Translations under genes and position numbers: made by a program
From: Leclercia adecarboxylata
Lineage (GTDB): Bacteria > Pseudomonadota > Gammaproteobacteria > Enterobacterales > Enterobacteriaceae
Direction: 5' to 3'
Assembly: GCF_023639785.1 (NCBI RefSeq)
Contig: NZ_CP098325.1
Span: 4,216,001 to 4,280,000, forward strand
DNA length: 64,000 nucleotides
Part shown: one piece after another, positions 49,554 to 60,551 of the stretch
Numbering within the stretch: the first letter of the stretch is position 1
Layout: each line of letters starts with the position of its first letter
Notes under the pieces: model-generated
Told to the model about the DNA's origin: nothing
The model's input: the letters and a program-made list of their open reading frames with translations, nothing else
The model's database searches: none

Positions 49554-50104
49554 CAGTGGCCTCCCGTCAGCGTTGGCGCCGCCAGCCAGTCGCCGTACGC
49601 TCTGGCATGGCTGGCCAGCTGATCCTGGGGCTGTCGGCGCGCCCAGTAGACCACAATCGGGCTTAGCCAGTGCATACGGCACATGGCCGCCGTGAGCTCG
49701 AACGGGCGTAAAATATCGTTCATCGAATAGCGATTAAGCCCATCGTGGCGGTAAGCACTCTCCGGCTCGCCGGTGGTAATGACGCTCCGCCAGTACTTTC
49801 CCGCCAGCTGGTTTCCTCCCGGACCGCTGGAAAAGCCGCGGCTCAGCACGCGGTCCAGCCACTCCTTCAGCAGCGCCGGGCAGCTGTAGGTATAGAGAGG
49901 ATGCTGGAACACGATAACGTCGTGCTGGCGCAGCAGCTCCTGTTCACGAGGGATGTCGATAAAAAAATCGGGGTAGTGCGCATAGAGATCGTGCACCGTC
50001 ACATTACTGAGCTGAAACGCCGGTTGTAGCAAAACCCGGTTGGCGACCGAGTCCTGAGACTCCGGATGGGCATACAGCAGCAGCACTTTTGCTGTCTGGG
50101 ACAT
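49553..50104 (-). CDS. kefG: KefB ancillary quinone oxidoreductase-like protein KefG
   Basis: Flavodoxin-fold protein of the NQO1-like family, needed for full KefB activity. The 183 residues begin [20 protein letters not shown] and contain [20 protein letters not shown] and the loop [16 protein letters not shown]. Two adjacent ATG codons exist (50107 and 50104); the second has better spacing to GGGAGAGG and matches E. coli. Its stop overlaps the kefB start (TGATG). Confidence 0.93.
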   Translation of the reverse strand: MSQTAKVLLLYAHPESQDSVANRVLLQPAFQLSNVTVHDLYAHYPDFFIDIPREQELLRQHDVIVFQHPLYTYSCPALLKEWLDRVLSRGFSSGPGGNQLAGKYWRSVITTGEPESAYRHDGLNRYSMNDILRPFELTAAMCRMHWLSPIVVYWARRQPQDQLASHARAYGDWLAAPTLTGGH

Positions 50105-50228
50105 CATTCCTCTCCCGGGTCGTCATCACTGTTGTTTTGGGCTACCATGGCACACCCACGCGGCGCGTGGCGGCACACTTAACCTGATTATAATGACAAC
50201 TTAACATAGTCGGAACATACGGCGCTCT

Positions 50229-52133
50229 ATGATTGTTTTCTCCTCATTACAAATTCGTCGCGGCGTACGTGTCCTGCTGGACAACGCTACAGCCACCATT
50301 AACCCGGGCCAGAAAGTGGGCCTGGTGGGCAAAAACGGCTGTGGTAAATCCACGTTACTGTCATTGCTGAAAAACGAAATCACTGCCGACGGCGGTAACT
50401 TCACCTACCCCGGCAACTGGCAGCTGGCCTGGGTAAACCAGGAGACGCCCGCCCTGAGCGTACCGGCGATGGACTATGTTATCGACGGCGACCGTGAGTA
50501 CCGCAAGCTGGAAGCCGAACTGCACGCCGCTAACGAACGTAACGACGGTCATGCGATCGCCACCGTACACGGCAAACTCGACGCCATAGATGCCTGGACC
50601 ATCCGTTCCCGCGCCGCCAGCCTGTTGCACGGCCTGGGGTTCAGCAACGAGCAGCTGGAGCGTCCGGTGAGTGATTTCTCCGGTGGCTGGCGCATGCGCC
50701 TTAACCTGGCCCAGGCACTGATCTGTCGTTCTGACCTGCTGCTGCTTGATGAACCGACTAACCACCTCGATCTGGATGCGGTCATCTGGCTGGAAAAGTG
50801 GCTGAAGAGCTATCAGGGCACGCTGATCCTCATCTCCCACGACCGTGACTTCCTCGATCCGGTGGTGGACAAAATTATTCATATCGAACAGGAAACCATG
50901 TTCGAGTACACCGGCAACTACAGCTCGTTTGAGCGCCAGCGTGCGGTGCGACTCTCCCAGCAACAGGCGATGTACGAGAGCCAGCAGCAGCGCGTGGCGC
51001 ACCTGCAGAGCTTTGTCGATCGCTTCAAAGCGAAGGCGTCAAAAGCAAAACAGGCCCAGAGCCGAATCAAGATGCTGGAACGTATGGAGATGATTGCCCC
51101 GGCGCACGTCGACAACCCGTTCCACTTTAACTTCCGGGCCCCGGAAAGCCTGCCCAACCCGCTGCTGAAAATGGAAAAGGTCAGCGCTGGCTATGGCGAT
51201 CGCATCATCCTGGATTCTATCAAGCTCAACCTGGTGCCGGGTTCCCGTATCGGCCTGCTCGGGCGCAATGGTGCCGGTAAATCGACGCTGATCAAGCTGC
51301 TGGCAGGCGAGCTTGCGCCTGTGCGTGGCGATATCGGTCTGGCGAAGGGCATTAAGCTTGGCTATTTCGCCCAGCATCAGCTGGAATTTTTGCGCGCTGA
51401 CGAATCACCGCTGCAGCATCTGGCGCGTCTGGCGCCGCAGGAGCTGGAGCAGAAGCTGCGCGACTATCTGGGCGGCTTCGGTTTTCAGGGCGATAAAGTC
51501 AGCGAAAATACCGAGCGCTTCTCCGGGGGCGAAAAAGCGCGCCTGGTGCTGGCGCTGATCGTCTGGCAGCGCCCTAACCTGCTGCTGCTCGATGAACCGA
51601 CTAACCACCTCGATCTCGACATGCGTCAGGCGCTGACCGAAGCATTAATTGAATTCGAAGGCGCGCTGGTGGTCGTTTCGCACGACCGCCACCTGCTGCG
51701 CTCCACGACCGACGATCTCTATCTGGTGCATGACGGCAAAGTCGAGCCGTTTGATGGCGATCTGGAAGATTATCAGCAGTGGCTGAGCGACATTCAGAAG
51801 CAGGAAAGCCAGCCAGCAGAAGGGGCTAAAGATAACGCCAACAGCGCCCAGGCCCGTAAGGATCAGAAGCGTCGCGAAGCGGAACTGCGCACCCAGACCC
51901 AGCCGCTGCGTAAAGAGATAACCCGTCTGGAAAAAGAGATGGAGAAGCTCAACGCCACGCTTGCCACGGTAGAAGAGAAGCTCGGTGACAGCGGCCTGTA
52001 CGATCAGAGCCGCAAGGCGGAACTGACAGAGTGTCTGCAGATTCAGGCAAAAACCAAATCCAGCCTTGAAGAGTGTGAAATGGCCTGGCTCGATGCTCAG
52101 GAGCAGCTTGAAGAGATGCTGCAGGCAGAATAA
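50229..52133 (+). CDS. yheS: ABC-F family ATPase YheS
   Basis: Soluble ATPase of the ABC-F group, which act on ribosomes rather than as transporters, 634 residues. There are two ABC domains: Walker A GKNGCGKST (34-42) and GRNGAGKST (about 345), signatures FSGGWRMRLNLAQAL and FSGGEKARLVLALI, and two copies of LLLLDEPTNHLDLD. A linker helical region (about 240-300) and a coiled-coil C-terminal tail (about 540-630) follow the family plan. Exact function is not settled. Confidence 0.94.
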   Translation: MIVFSSLQIRRGVRVLLDNATATINPGQKVGLVGKNGCGKSTLLSLLKNEITADGGNFTYPGNWQLAWVNQETPALSVPAMDYVIDGDREYRKLEAELHAANERNDGHAIATVHGKLDAIDAWTIRSRAASLLHGLGFSNEQLERPVSDFSGGWRMRLNLAQALICRSDLLLLDEPTNHLDLDAVIWLEKWLKSYQGTLILISHDRDFLDPVVDKIIHIEQETMFEYTGNYSSFERQRAVRLSQQQAMYESQQQRVAHLQSFVDRFKAKASKAKQAQSRIKMLERMEMIAPAHVDNPFHFNFRAPESLPNPLLKMEKVSAGYGDRIILDSIKLNLVPGSRIGLLGRNGAGKSTLIKLLAGELAPVRGDIGLAKGIKLGYFAQHQLEFLRADESPLQHLARLAPQELEQKLRDYLGGFGFQGDKVSENTERFSGGEKARLVLALIVWQRPNLLLLDEPTNHLDLDMRQALTEALIEFEGALVVVSHDRHLLRSTTDDLYLVHDGKVEPFDGDLEDYQQWLSDIQKQESQPAEGAKDNANSAQARKDQKRREAELRTQTQPLRKEITRLEKEMEKLNATLATVEEKLGDSGLYDQSRKAELTECLQIQAKTKSSLEECEMAWLDAQEQLEEMLQAE

Positions 52134-52145
52134 TTCCCGCCCGCC

Positions 52146-52183
52146 CGGCTTATCAGGTGGCAAACCCGCCGCCTGATAAGCCG
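52146..52183 (+). terminator. Long GC-rich hairpin after yheS
   Basis: CGGCTTATCAGG pairs with CCTGATAAGCCG, and the inner TGGC/GCCG extends the stem to 16 bp with one wobble pair. There is no T run, so it may be a processing or stability element rather than a classical terminator. Confidence 0.5.
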
Positions 52184-52252
52184 CGATTTAACAAACGTTA
52201 AAGGTCCCGGGCTGTATAGTAAAAGCAGACCACAAAAATACTTCACATCCCT

Positions 52253-53275
52253 ATGACGCAAACAATCCCATCTGATTTCAATTTTTCCCACGACGAGCGC
52301 GCGATCTTTGTGCCCATGCGCGGCGTGGCGAACCCCCATCTGCAAACCATGCTCCCGCGCCTGCTGCGCCGCAAGTTACAGTTCACACCCCACTGGCAGC
52401 GGCTCGACCTGCCGGATGACGACTTCGTGGATCTGGCCTGGAGTGAAGATCCCGCAGGGGCACAGCATAAACCGCGACTGGTGGTGTTCCATGGTCTGGA
52501 GGGAAGCCTGCACAGCCCTTATGCCCACGGCCTGATCCATGCCGCGAAAGCGCGCGGCTGGCTTGGGGTGGTGATGCATTTTCGCGGTTGCAGCGGCGTA
52601 CCTAACCGGCAGAAACGGATCTACCACTCCGGCGAGATCGAGGATGGCCGCTGGTTCCTGAACTGGCTGGTGCAGACCCACGGTCCGGCCCCCACTGCGG
52701 CGGTAGGCTATTCACTGGGGGGCAATATGCTCGCCTGCCTGCTGGCAAAAGAGGGCGATAATGTCCCGCTCGACGCGGCGGCCATTGTCTCTGCGCCCTT
52801 CATGCTTGAGCAGTGTAGCTATCATATGGAAAAAGGGTTTTCGCGCGTTTATCAGCGCTACCTGCTGAACTTACTGAAAGCCAATGCCGCCCGCAAACTG
52901 AAGGCCTACCCGGACACGCTCCCCGTCAGCCTTCAGCAGTTGAAACGCGTGCGCCGCCTGCGCGAATTTGACGATTTGATCACCGCGAAAATCCACGGTT
53001 TTGCCGATGCTATCGACTACTATCGCCAGTGCAGCGCCATGCCGTTGCTGAATCAGATCACCCGGCCTACGCTGATTATTCACGCGAAAGACGATCCCTT
53101 TATGGATCATCACTCGATTCCGGCGCCGGAACATTTACCGGCTAACGTAGAGTATCAACTGACCGAACATGGCGGACACGTGGGCTTTATCAGCGGCACG
53201 CTGCGTCGACCGCAGATGTGGCTGGAGACGCGTATCCCGGACTGGCTGACCACATATCTGGAAAAATCAAAATGA
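52253..53275 (+). CDS. yheT: Alpha/beta-hydrolase YheT
   Basis: 340-residue hydrolase of the AB-hydrolase 4 (YheT/ABHD) family. The probable nucleophile Ser154 lies in [11 protein letters not shown], an Asp in HAKDDPFMD (about 283) and the His in EHGGHVGF (about 308). The oxyanion-side motif is [15 protein letters not shown]. The family acts on esters, but the physiological substrate is not known. Its stop overlaps the yheU start (ATGA). Confidence 0.93.
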   Translation: MTQTIPSDFNFSHDERAIFVPMRGVANPHLQTMLPRLLRRKLQFTPHWQRLDLPDDDFVDLAWSEDPAGAQHKPRLVVFHGLEGSLHSPYAHGLIHAAKARGWLGVVMHFRGCSGVPNRQKRIYHSGEIEDGRWFLNWLVQTHGPAPTAAVGYSLGGNMLACLLAKEGDNVPLDAAAIVSAPFMLEQCSYHMEKGFSRVYQRYLLNLLKANAARKLKAYPDTLPVSLQQLKRVRRLREFDDLITAKIHGFADAIDYYRQCSAMPLLNQITRPTLIIHAKDDPFMDHHSIPAPEHLPANVEYQLTEHGGHVGFISGTLRRPQMWLETRIPDWLTTYLEKSK

Positions 53276-53490
53276 TCATTCCCTGGCAGGATCTGGCTCC
53301 CGAAACGCTGGACAATCTGATTGAAAGCTTTGTATTGCGTGAGGGCACAGATTATGGTGAACATGAACGCACGCTTGAAATGAAAGTCGCCGATGTTAAA
53401 CAGCAGCTTAAAAGCGGTGAGGCCGTTCTGGTGTGGTCCGAATTGCACGAGACGGTGAATATCATGCCCCGTGGTCAGTTTCGCGACTGA
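53272..53490 (+). CDS. yheU: UPF0270 protein YheU
   Basis: 72-residue conserved protein, [20 protein letters not shown]..., function unknown. The ATG at 53272 overlaps the yheT stop by four bases. Starts further upstream would lie within yheT. It precedes prkB by 30 bases, so yheT-yheU-prkB look like one unit. Confidence 0.93.
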   Translation: MIIPWQDLAPETLDNLIESFVLREGTDYGEHERTLEMKVADVKQQLKSGEAVLVWSELHETVNIMPRGQFRD

Positions 53491-53520
53491 TCGCACACTC
53501 TTTCCACTCAGGGAGTTGCT

Positions 53521-54390
53521 ATGTCCGCCAGACATCCGGTTATTGCCGTTACAGGGTCGAGTGGTGCAGGTACCACTACCACCAGCCTCGCCTTTCGTAA
53601 GATTTTCTCGCAGCTACATCTGCGTGCTGCAGAGGTAGAGGGCGACAGCTTTCACCGCTTCACCCGCCCTGAGATGGATATGGCAATCCGTAAAGCGCGC
53701 GATTTAGGCAAACATATTAGCTACTTTGGCCCTGATGCGAACGACTTTGGCCTGCTGGAGCAAACCTTTGCAGAATACGGTCGCAGCGGGACCGGCCAGT
53801 CGCGCAAATACCTGCATACCTATGATGAAGCGGTGCCGTGGAACCAGGTGCCAGGTACCTTTACCCCCTGGCAGCCGCTGCCGGAGCCTACCGACGTACT
53901 GTTTTATGAAGGTCTGCACGGCGGCGTCGTCACGCCGCATCACGACGTGGCGCGCCATGTCGATCTGCTGGTGGGCGTGGTGCCTATCGTCAACCTGGAG
54001 TGGATCCAGAAGCTGACGCGGGATACCAGCGAACGCGGCCACTCCCGTGAAGCGGTGATGGATTCCGTGGTTCGCTCCATGGAAGATTACATTAACTTCC
54101 TCACGCCGCAGTTTTCCCGCACCCATATTAACTTCCAGCGCGTCCCGACCGTGGACACCTCGAACCCCTTTGCTGCAAAAGCCATCCCTTCGCTGGACGA
54201 GAGCTTTGTGGTGATCCATTTCCGCAATCTGGACGAGATCGATTACCCCTGGCTGCTGGCGATGCTGCAGGGTTCATTTATTTCCCACATGAATACGCTG
54301 GTGGTGCCTGGCGGCAAAATGGGGCTGGCGATGGAATTGATCATGACGCCGCTGGTGCAGCGGTTAATGGAAGGCAAGAAGATCGATTGA
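53521..54390 (+). CDS. prkB: Phosphoribulokinase-like protein PrkB
   Basis: P-loop kinase related to phosphoribulokinase, 289 residues. A Walker A-like loop, VTGSSGAGTTTT, starts near residue 10. FYEGLHGGVV is the hydrophobic-acidic motif near residue 132. Enterobacteria lack the Calvin cycle, so the natural substrate is unknown. AGGGAGTTGCT precedes the ATG. A REP pair follows immediately. Confidence 0.92.
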   Translation: MSARHPVIAVTGSSGAGTTTTSLAFRKIFSQLHLRAAEVEGDSFHRFTRPEMDMAIRKARDLGKHISYFGPDANDFGLLEQTFAEYGRSGTGQSRKYLHTYDEAVPWNQVPGTFTPWQPLPEPTDVLFYEGLHGGVVTPHHDVARHVDLLVGVVPIVNLEWIQKLTRDTSERGHSREAVMDSVVRSMEDYINFLTPQFSRTHINFQRVPTVDTSNPFAAKAIPSLDESFVVIHFRNLDEIDYPWLLAMLQGSFISHMNTLVVPGGKMGLAMELIMTPLVQRLMEGKKID

Positions 54391-54398
54391 GAAGGTTT

Positions 54399-54470
54399 GC
54401 CGGATAGCGCTGCGCTTATCCGGCCTACGTCCGTGCCGTTGCAGGCCCGGTAAGCGCAGCGCCACCGGGC
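54399..54470. repeat. REP/BIME element between prkB and yhfA
   Basis: Two inverted REP units: GCCGGATAGCGCTGCGCTTA... (54399-54428) and, reversed, ...TAAGCGCAGCGCCACCGGGC (54441-54470). They sit between convergent prkB and yhfA. Such elements bind gyrase or IHF and stabilise 3' ends in enterobacteria. Confidence 0.9.
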
Positions 54471-54477
54471 AACGGAC

Positions 54478-54882
54478 TCACGCCTCAATCACTTCATACG
54501 AATGGGTAATCTTGACCGCTTTTTCCAGCATCAGCGCTACGGAACAGTACTTCTCCGCAGAGAGATCTACCGCACGGGAGACCGCCGCGTCTTTAAGGGC
54601 TTTGCCGGTCACCACGAAGTGAAGATTGATATGGGTAAACAGGCGCGGCGCTTCATCCCGGCGCTCTGAGGTCAGTTTCACTTCGCAGTCGGTCACATCG
54701 TGACGCCCTTTTTGCAGAATCGATACCACGTCGATAGCGCTGCATCCACCCGCCGCCATCAGAACCACTTCCATTGGACTTGGCGCTTTGTCACCGGAGT
54801 TGCCATCCATCAAAATCTGGTGCCCCGAGGCGGACTCACCGAGGAACGTTAACCCTTCAACCCATTTCACACGTGCTTGCAT
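54478..54882 (-). CDS. yhfA: OsmC/Ohr family protein YhfA
   Basis: 134-residue OsmC-like protein, MQARVKWVEGLTFLGESASG..., with the family motif PSPMEVVLMAAGGCSAIDVV holding one redox cysteine (about 48) and YCSVALMLEKA the second (about 113). The family reduces peroxides by thiol chemistry; the substrate of YhfA is unknown. Divergent from crp. Confidence 0.93.
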   Translation of the reverse strand: MQARVKWVEGLTFLGESASGHQILMDGNSGDKAPSPMEVVLMAAGGCSAIDVVSILQKGRHDVTDCEVKLTSERRDEAPRLFTHINLHFVVTGKALKDAAVSRAVDLSAEKYCSVALMLEKAVKITHSYEVIEA

Positions 54883-55192
54883 TTTAATTAACTCCAGGAT
54901 TGCATTTTTCCTGACAGATTACGCGTCAGTAACAATTCTGACAACGGAAGTCGACCTGCATCAAGCTGAAGCGAGACACCAGGAGACATGCGGCAAAACC
55001 TATGCTAAAACAGTCGTGATGCTACAGTAATACATTGACGTTGCACATGTATGCAGAGGACATCACACATTACAGGCTGCTAATTATTGTGACAGCCGGC
55101 TCCCCAGGTAAGGGGAAGAATTCGATTGCAACCCCAGAGCGAAGGTACACAGCCTGACTCTGGAGACAGCTTATAACAGAGGATAACAGCGC
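54883..55192 (+). promoter_or_regulatory. yhfA-crp divergent control region and long crp leader
   Basis: 310 bases without a gene. Blocks such as TATGCTAAAACAGTCGTGAT, GCTACAGTAATACATTGACG and CATGTATGCAGAGGACATC closely follow the E. coli crp promoter and its roughly 167-base leader. TATGCT (55001-55006) is a candidate -10. TGCAGAGGACATCACA (55052-55067), with one good half TCACA, lies where E. coli has the autoregulatory CRP site. AGAGGATAACAGCGC precedes the crp ATG. Confidence 0.6.
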
Positions 55193-55825
55193 ATGGTGCT
55201 TGGCAAACCGCAAACAGACCCGACTCTCGAATGGTTCTTGTCTCATTGCCATATTCATAAGTACCCATCGAAGAGCACGCTGATTCACCAGGGTGAAAAA
55301 GCGGAAACGTTGTATTACATCGTCAAAGGCTCAGTAGCAGTGCTGATCAAAGATGAAGAAGGCAAAGAGATGATCCTCTCTTACCTGAATCAGGGAGACT
55401 TTATCGGTGAACTGGGCCTGTTTGAAGAAGGTCAGGAGCGTAGCGCCTGGGTTCGTGCGAAAACCGCGTGTGAAGTGGCTGAGATCTCTTATAAGAAATT
55501 CCGCCAGCTGATCCAGGTTAACCCGGATATCCTGATGCGCCTCTCTTCGCAGATGGCTCGCCGTCTGCAGGTCACATCCGAGAAAGTGGGCAACCTCGCC
55601 TTCCTGGACGTGACGGGCCGTATCGCTCAGACGCTGCTGAACCTGGCGAAACAGCCAGACGCGATGACCCACCCGGACGGTATGCAAATTAAAATTACCC
55701 GTCAGGAAATTGGTCAGATCGTCGGATGTTCTCGTGAGACAGTGGGTCGTATCCTGAAAATGCTGGAAGATCAGAACCTGATTTCCGCCCACGGTAAAAC
55801 CATCGTGGTTTACGGAACACGTTAA
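55193..55825 (+). CDS. crp: cAMP receptor protein
   Basis: Global cAMP-dependent regulator of carbon metabolism. The 210 residues hold the cyclic-nucleotide domain with [20 protein letters not shown] (Glu72, Arg82, Ser83), the dimer helix with Thr127/Ser128 (LQVTSEKVG) and the DNA-binding helix [12 protein letters not shown] (Arg180, Glu181, Arg185). The only difference I notice from E. coli is one Ser for Ala near residue 118. A terminator follows. Confidence 0.98.
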   Translation: MVLGKPQTDPTLEWFLSHCHIHKYPSKSTLIHQGEKAETLYYIVKGSVAVLIKDEEGKEMILSYLNQGDFIGELGLFEEGQERSAWVRAKTACEVAEISYKKFRQLIQVNPDILMRLSSQMARRLQVTSEKVGNLAFLDVTGRIAQTLLNLAKQPDAMTHPDGMQIKITRQEIGQIVGCSRETVGRILKMLEDQNLISAHGKTIVVYGTR

Positions 55826-55835
55826 TTCCACTCAG

Positions 55836-55869
55836 ACGGCGTGGCATCCCAGGATGACACGCCGTTTTT
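55836..55869 (+). terminator. Intrinsic terminator of crp
   Basis: ACGGCGTG (55836-55843) pairs with CACGCCGT (55858-55865), with an inner CATCC/GGATG extension, followed by TTTTTG. Confidence 0.85.
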
Positions 55870-55882
55870 GTCTCTCTCTCCC

Positions 55883-57970
55883 ATGTGGCGCAGGCTCATT
55901 TATCACCCGGAAGTTAACTACGCACTGCGGCAAACCTTGGTGTTGTGTCTCCCTGTGGCTGTGGGTTTAGTTCTCGGTTATCTGCAATACGGTCTCCTGT
56001 TCTCCCTCGTCCCTGCCTGCTGCAACATTGCTGGCCTCGACACACCGCACAAACGCTTTTTTAAACGCCTGATGATTGGCGGCTCGCTGTTTGCCGGCTG
56101 TAGCCTGGCCGTACAGTTGCTGCTGGCGCGCGATATTCCGCTGCCCCTCATTCTGACGGTGCTGGCGATGACATTAGGCGTCACGGCAGAGATCAGCGCC
56201 CTGCATGCCCGCCTGCTGCCCGCCTCGTTGATTGCCGCCATCTTTACCCTGAGTCTGGCGGGAAATATGCCGATCTGGGCACCGCTGCTTATCTACGCGC
56301 TGGGTACCCTCTGGTACGGGCTGTTTAACTGGTTCTGGTTCTGGATGTGGCGCGAGCAACCGCTGCGTGAATCCCTGAGCGTGCTCTACCGCCAGTTGGC
56401 CGAATATTGCGAAGCCAAATACACCCTGCTGACCCAGCATACCGACCCTGAAAAATCGTTACCGCCGCTGCTGGCCCGGCAACAGAAGGTGGTCGACCTG
56501 ATTAGCCAGTGTTATCAACAGCTGCACATGCTCGCCGCGAACAGAAATCATGAGTACAAACGCCTGCTGCGCACCTTCCAGGTGGGGCTGGATCTGCAGG
56601 AGCACATCTCCGTCAGCCTGCATCATCCGAAGGAGGTGCAAACGCTGGTGGAGCGCAGCCACGCCGAAGCGGTGATCCGCTGGAACGCCCAGACCGTCGC
56701 CGCCCGTCTGCGCGTGCTCGCGGATGACATTCTCTATCATCGCTACCCTACCCGCTTCAACATGGACAAACAGCTCGGCGCGCTGGAAAAAATCGCCCGC
56801 CAGCACCCGGATAACCCGGTGGGGCAGTTCTGCGCATGGCACTTCAGCCGTATTGCCCGCGTGCTGCGCACTCAGCGCCCGCTCTATCCGCGCGACCTGA
56901 TGGCGGACAAGCAAAAACGCCTGCCGCTGATCCCCGCCCTGAGAAGCTATCTGTCGCTGAAATCGTCCGCCCTGCGTAATGCGGCCCGCATCAGCGTGAT
57001 GCTGAGTATCGCCAGCCTGATGGGCATGGCGCTGCATCTGCCGAAGCCGTACTGGATCTTAATGACCGTCCTGCTGGTGACGCAAAACGGCTACAGCGCC
57101 ACGCGGGTGCGCATTCTCCACCGGGCGGCCGGTACCCTGGCGGGACTGGTTATTGCCGGCGTCACCCTGCACTTCCACGTACCGGAAGGCTATACCCTGG
57201 CGGGAATGCTGATGGTCACCCTGGTGAGTTATCTGTTCATTCGTAAAAATTACGGCTGGGCGACGGTGGGCTTTACGGTGACCGCCGTGTACACCCTGCA
57301 GCTGATCACGTTGAATGGGGATCAGTTTATTCTCGCCCGGCTGGCCGATACCCTGATTGGCTGTTTGATCGCCTTCGGCGGGATGGTCTGGCTGTGGCCG
57401 CAATGGCAAAGCGGGCTGCTGCGCCAGAACGCCCACGACGCGCTGGAGGCCGATCAGGAGGCTATCCGCCTGATCCTCAGCGACGATCCGCAGCCCACGC
57501 CGCTGGCGTGGCAGCGCATGAAGGTCAACCAGGCGCACAACGCACTGTTTAACTCCCTCAACCAGGCGATGCAGGAGCCGGGCTTCAACTCAGCCTATCT
57601 GGCGGATATGCGGCTGTGGGTGACGCACAGCCAGTTTATCGTCGAACATATCAATGCGATGACGACTCTGGCGCGTGAACATACGATGCTGACGCCCGAT
57701 CTGGCGCAGCGTTATCTGCAGTCGTGTGAAATTGGGCTTCAGCGCTGTCAGCAGCGTCTGGAGTATGACGCGCCGGGCGAGAGCGGGGACAGTAATATTC
57801 TGGAAGCGCCAGAAACCCTGACGCACGGCCCCATGAGTACGCTGGAACAGCATCTGCAACGCATTCTGGGACATCTGAACACCATGCACACCATTTCGTC
57901 GGTGGCGTGGCGCCAGCGCCCTCATCACGGTATCTGGTTGATCCGACGGCTGAAGCGCACAGCGCATTAA
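55883..57970 (+). CDS. yhfK: FUSC family inner-membrane protein YhfK
   Basis: Membrane protein of the FUSC/YccS-YhfK family, 695 residues from the ATG at 55883 (MWRRLIYHPEVNYALRQTLV). Two blocks of membrane helices (about 15-160 and 375-510) are separated by a cytoplasmic domain, a layout shared with aromatic-acid exporters such as AaeB. Substrate unknown. An in-frame start 14 codons earlier would lie inside the crp terminator. No clear Shine-Dalgarno precedes either; only TCTCTCTCTCCC is seen. Confidence 0.9.
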   Translation: MWRRLIYHPEVNYALRQTLVLCLPVAVGLVLGYLQYGLLFSLVPACCNIAGLDTPHKRFFKRLMIGGSLFAGCSLAVQLLLARDIPLPLILTVLAMTLGVTAEISALHARLLPASLIAAIFTLSLAGNMPIWAPLLIYALGTLWYGLFNWFWFWMWREQPLRESLSVLYRQLAEYCEAKYTLLTQHTDPEKSLPPLLARQQKVVDLISQCYQQLHMLAANRNHEYKRLLRTFQVGLDLQEHISVSLHHPKEVQTLVERSHAEAVIRWNAQTVAARLRVLADDILYHRYPTRFNMDKQLGALEKIARQHPDNPVGQFCAWHFSRIARVLRTQRPLYPRDLMADKQKRLPLIPALRSYLSLKSSALRNAARISVMLSIASLMGMALHLPKPYWILMTVLLVTQNGYSATRVRILHRAAGTLAGLVIAGVTLHFHVPEGYTLAGMLMVTLVSYLFIRKNYGWATVGFTVTAVYTLQLITLNGDQFILARLADTLIGCLIAFGGMVWLWPQWQSGLLRQNAHDALEADQEAIRLILSDDPQPTPLAWQRMKVNQAHNALFNSLNQAMQEPGFNSAYLADMRLWVTHSQFIVEHINAMTTLAREHTMLTPDLAQRYLQSCEIGLQRCQQRLEYDAPGESGDSNILEAPETLTHGPMSTLEQHLQRILGHLNTMHTISSVAWRQRPHHGIWLIRRLKRTAH

Positions 57971-57972
57971 AC

Positions 57973-58039
57973 GCCGGGTGGCGCTGCGCTTACCCGGCCT
58001 ACGGTCTTGTAGGCCCGTGCAAGCGTAGCGCCGCCGGGC
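57973..58039. repeat. REP/BIME element between yhfK and argD
   Basis: Two inverted REP units: GCCGGGTGGCGCTGCGCTTA... (57973-58002) and, reversed, ...AAGCGTAGCGCCGCCGGGC (58009-58039). They sit between the convergent yhfK and argD stops. Confidence 0.9.
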
Positions 58040-58046
58040 AACACAG

Positions 58047-59338
<1,292 letters not shown>

Positions 59339-59354
59339 TCATGGCAACTAAAAA

Positions 59355-59918
59355 TCAACGATTAAGGAAATTAGCCAGCAGCTGGTGGCCCTGCTCGCTG
59401 AGAATACTTTCCGGGTGGAATTGCACTCCTTCCAGATCCCATTCACGGTGGCGGATACCCATGATCTCCTGCGTCTCGCTCCAGGCGGTGACCTCAAAGC
59501 AGTCGGGTAAGGTGGGCGGGTCGATGACCAGCGAGTGATAGCGGGTGACGGTAAGGGGGTTATTCAGGCCCTGGAACACTCCCGTACCGGTGTGCGTTAC
59601 CGGGGAGGTTTTGCCGTGCATCACTTTAGCGGCCCGGACAATGGTGGCGCCAAAGACCTGGGCAATGGCCTGATGTCCCAGGCAGACGCCCAGAATGGGT
59701 AAATGACCGGCATAGTGCCGGATCACCGCCAGCGAAACGCCGGACTCGTCCGGCGTGCAGGGGCCAGGAGAGATAACGATTTTCTGCGGATTGAGCGCCG
59801 CAACATCCTCCAGAGAGAGCACGTCGTTGCGCCGGACCTCCACCTCCGCACCCAGCTCGCAAAAATACTGGTACAGGTTCCAGGTAAAGGAATCGTAATT
59901 ATCAATCAGCAGAATCAT
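59355..59918 (-). CDS. pabA: Aminodeoxychorismate synthase glutamine amidotransferase subunit
   Basis: Class I glutamine amidotransferase supplying ammonia to PabB for p-aminobenzoate and folate synthesis. The 187 residues carry the triad Cys79 (LGVCLGHQ), His168 and Glu170 (VQFHPES). It follows fic after 30 bases and is probably co-transcribed. A small hairpin, GGCGGC with GCCGCC, encloses the ribosome site just before the ATG. Confidence 0.96.
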   Translation of the reverse strand: MILLIDNYDSFTWNLYQYFCELGAEVEVRRNDVLSLEDVAALNPQKIVISPGPCTPDESGVSLAVIRHYAGHLPILGVCLGHQAIAQVFGATIVRAAKVMHGKTSPVTHTGTGVFQGLNNPLTVTRYHSLVIDPPTLPDCFEVTAWSETQEIMGIRHREWDLEGVQFHPESILSEQGHQLLANFLNR

Positions 59919-59948
59919 GGCGGCTCCTGAAAAAATGGCCGCCCTATT

Positions 59949-60551
59949 CTACTCAGTTTCCCGGGCTTCGCTTACCACTTTACTGAAGATTGCGTTCAAC
60001 GCGCTCAGATCGCCCATCGCACCGCTCTGGTTGGCCTGCGCCCACTTCTCAGGATCGATATCGCGCCAGTCAAGCTGATAGCCTGCATGAATCGCCAGCT
60101 GCTCAAAGAAGATACGCTGAACAATGCCGTTGCCGATGCGGAACGGGTGCAGGACGTTGATTTCGCAATAGTAGTGGCTGAGGCGATTGATAAATTCCGC
60201 TTTCTCGAGCCCGACGAGGTATCCCTCCTCCTCCAGATCCTGCATCAGGGCATTGCCCTCTTTTTCGATGTAGGCGAAGTGGCAGAACCGGGTGTCGCCC
60301 TGGTAGATATCCATTTCACGAATATCACCCGCCCAGTCGAAGATATCCTGGTAGATGTGCTGGTGAATGGCGCACAGGTGCGGCAGACCACGCAGCGGTG
60401 GCCCCAGGCCCAGGGTAGCCGCGCGCAGAGCGGTGAATTCATACGCCGCCTGGGCAAGACGCTCCGCCTGGCGAATGCCCAGCCGGTTGCGCATCACATT
60501 GATCCCCGGATACAGATAAGGATCGCGATCGTTGCCGTATTTATCGCTCAT
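59949..60551 (-). CDS. fic: Fic domain protein with degenerate catalytic motif
   Basis: Fic-fold protein, 200 residues from the ATG at 60551 ([20 protein letters not shown]). Active Fic enzymes transfer AMP or other phosphate groups using HPFx(D/E)GNGRxxR. Here the motif at residues 135-146 reads [12 protein letters not shown]. The histidine and GNG are kept, but the metal-binding acid is Ile and the phosphate-binding first Arg is also Ile. E. coli K-12 Fic is similarly altered (HPFRVGSGLAQR). Activity is therefore doubtful. The start overlaps the end of yhfG, which encodes the small inhibitory partner. Confidence 0.94.
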   Translation of the reverse strand: MSDKYGNDRDPYLYPGINVMRNRLGIRQAERLAQAAYEFTALRAATLGLGPPLRGLPHLCAIHQHIYQDIFDWAGDIREMDIYQGDTRFCHFAYIEKEGNALMQDLEEEGYLVGLEKAEFINRLSHYYCEINVLHPFRIGNGIVQRIFFEQLAIHAGYQLDWRDIDPEKWAQANQSGAMGDLSALNAIFSKVVSEARETE

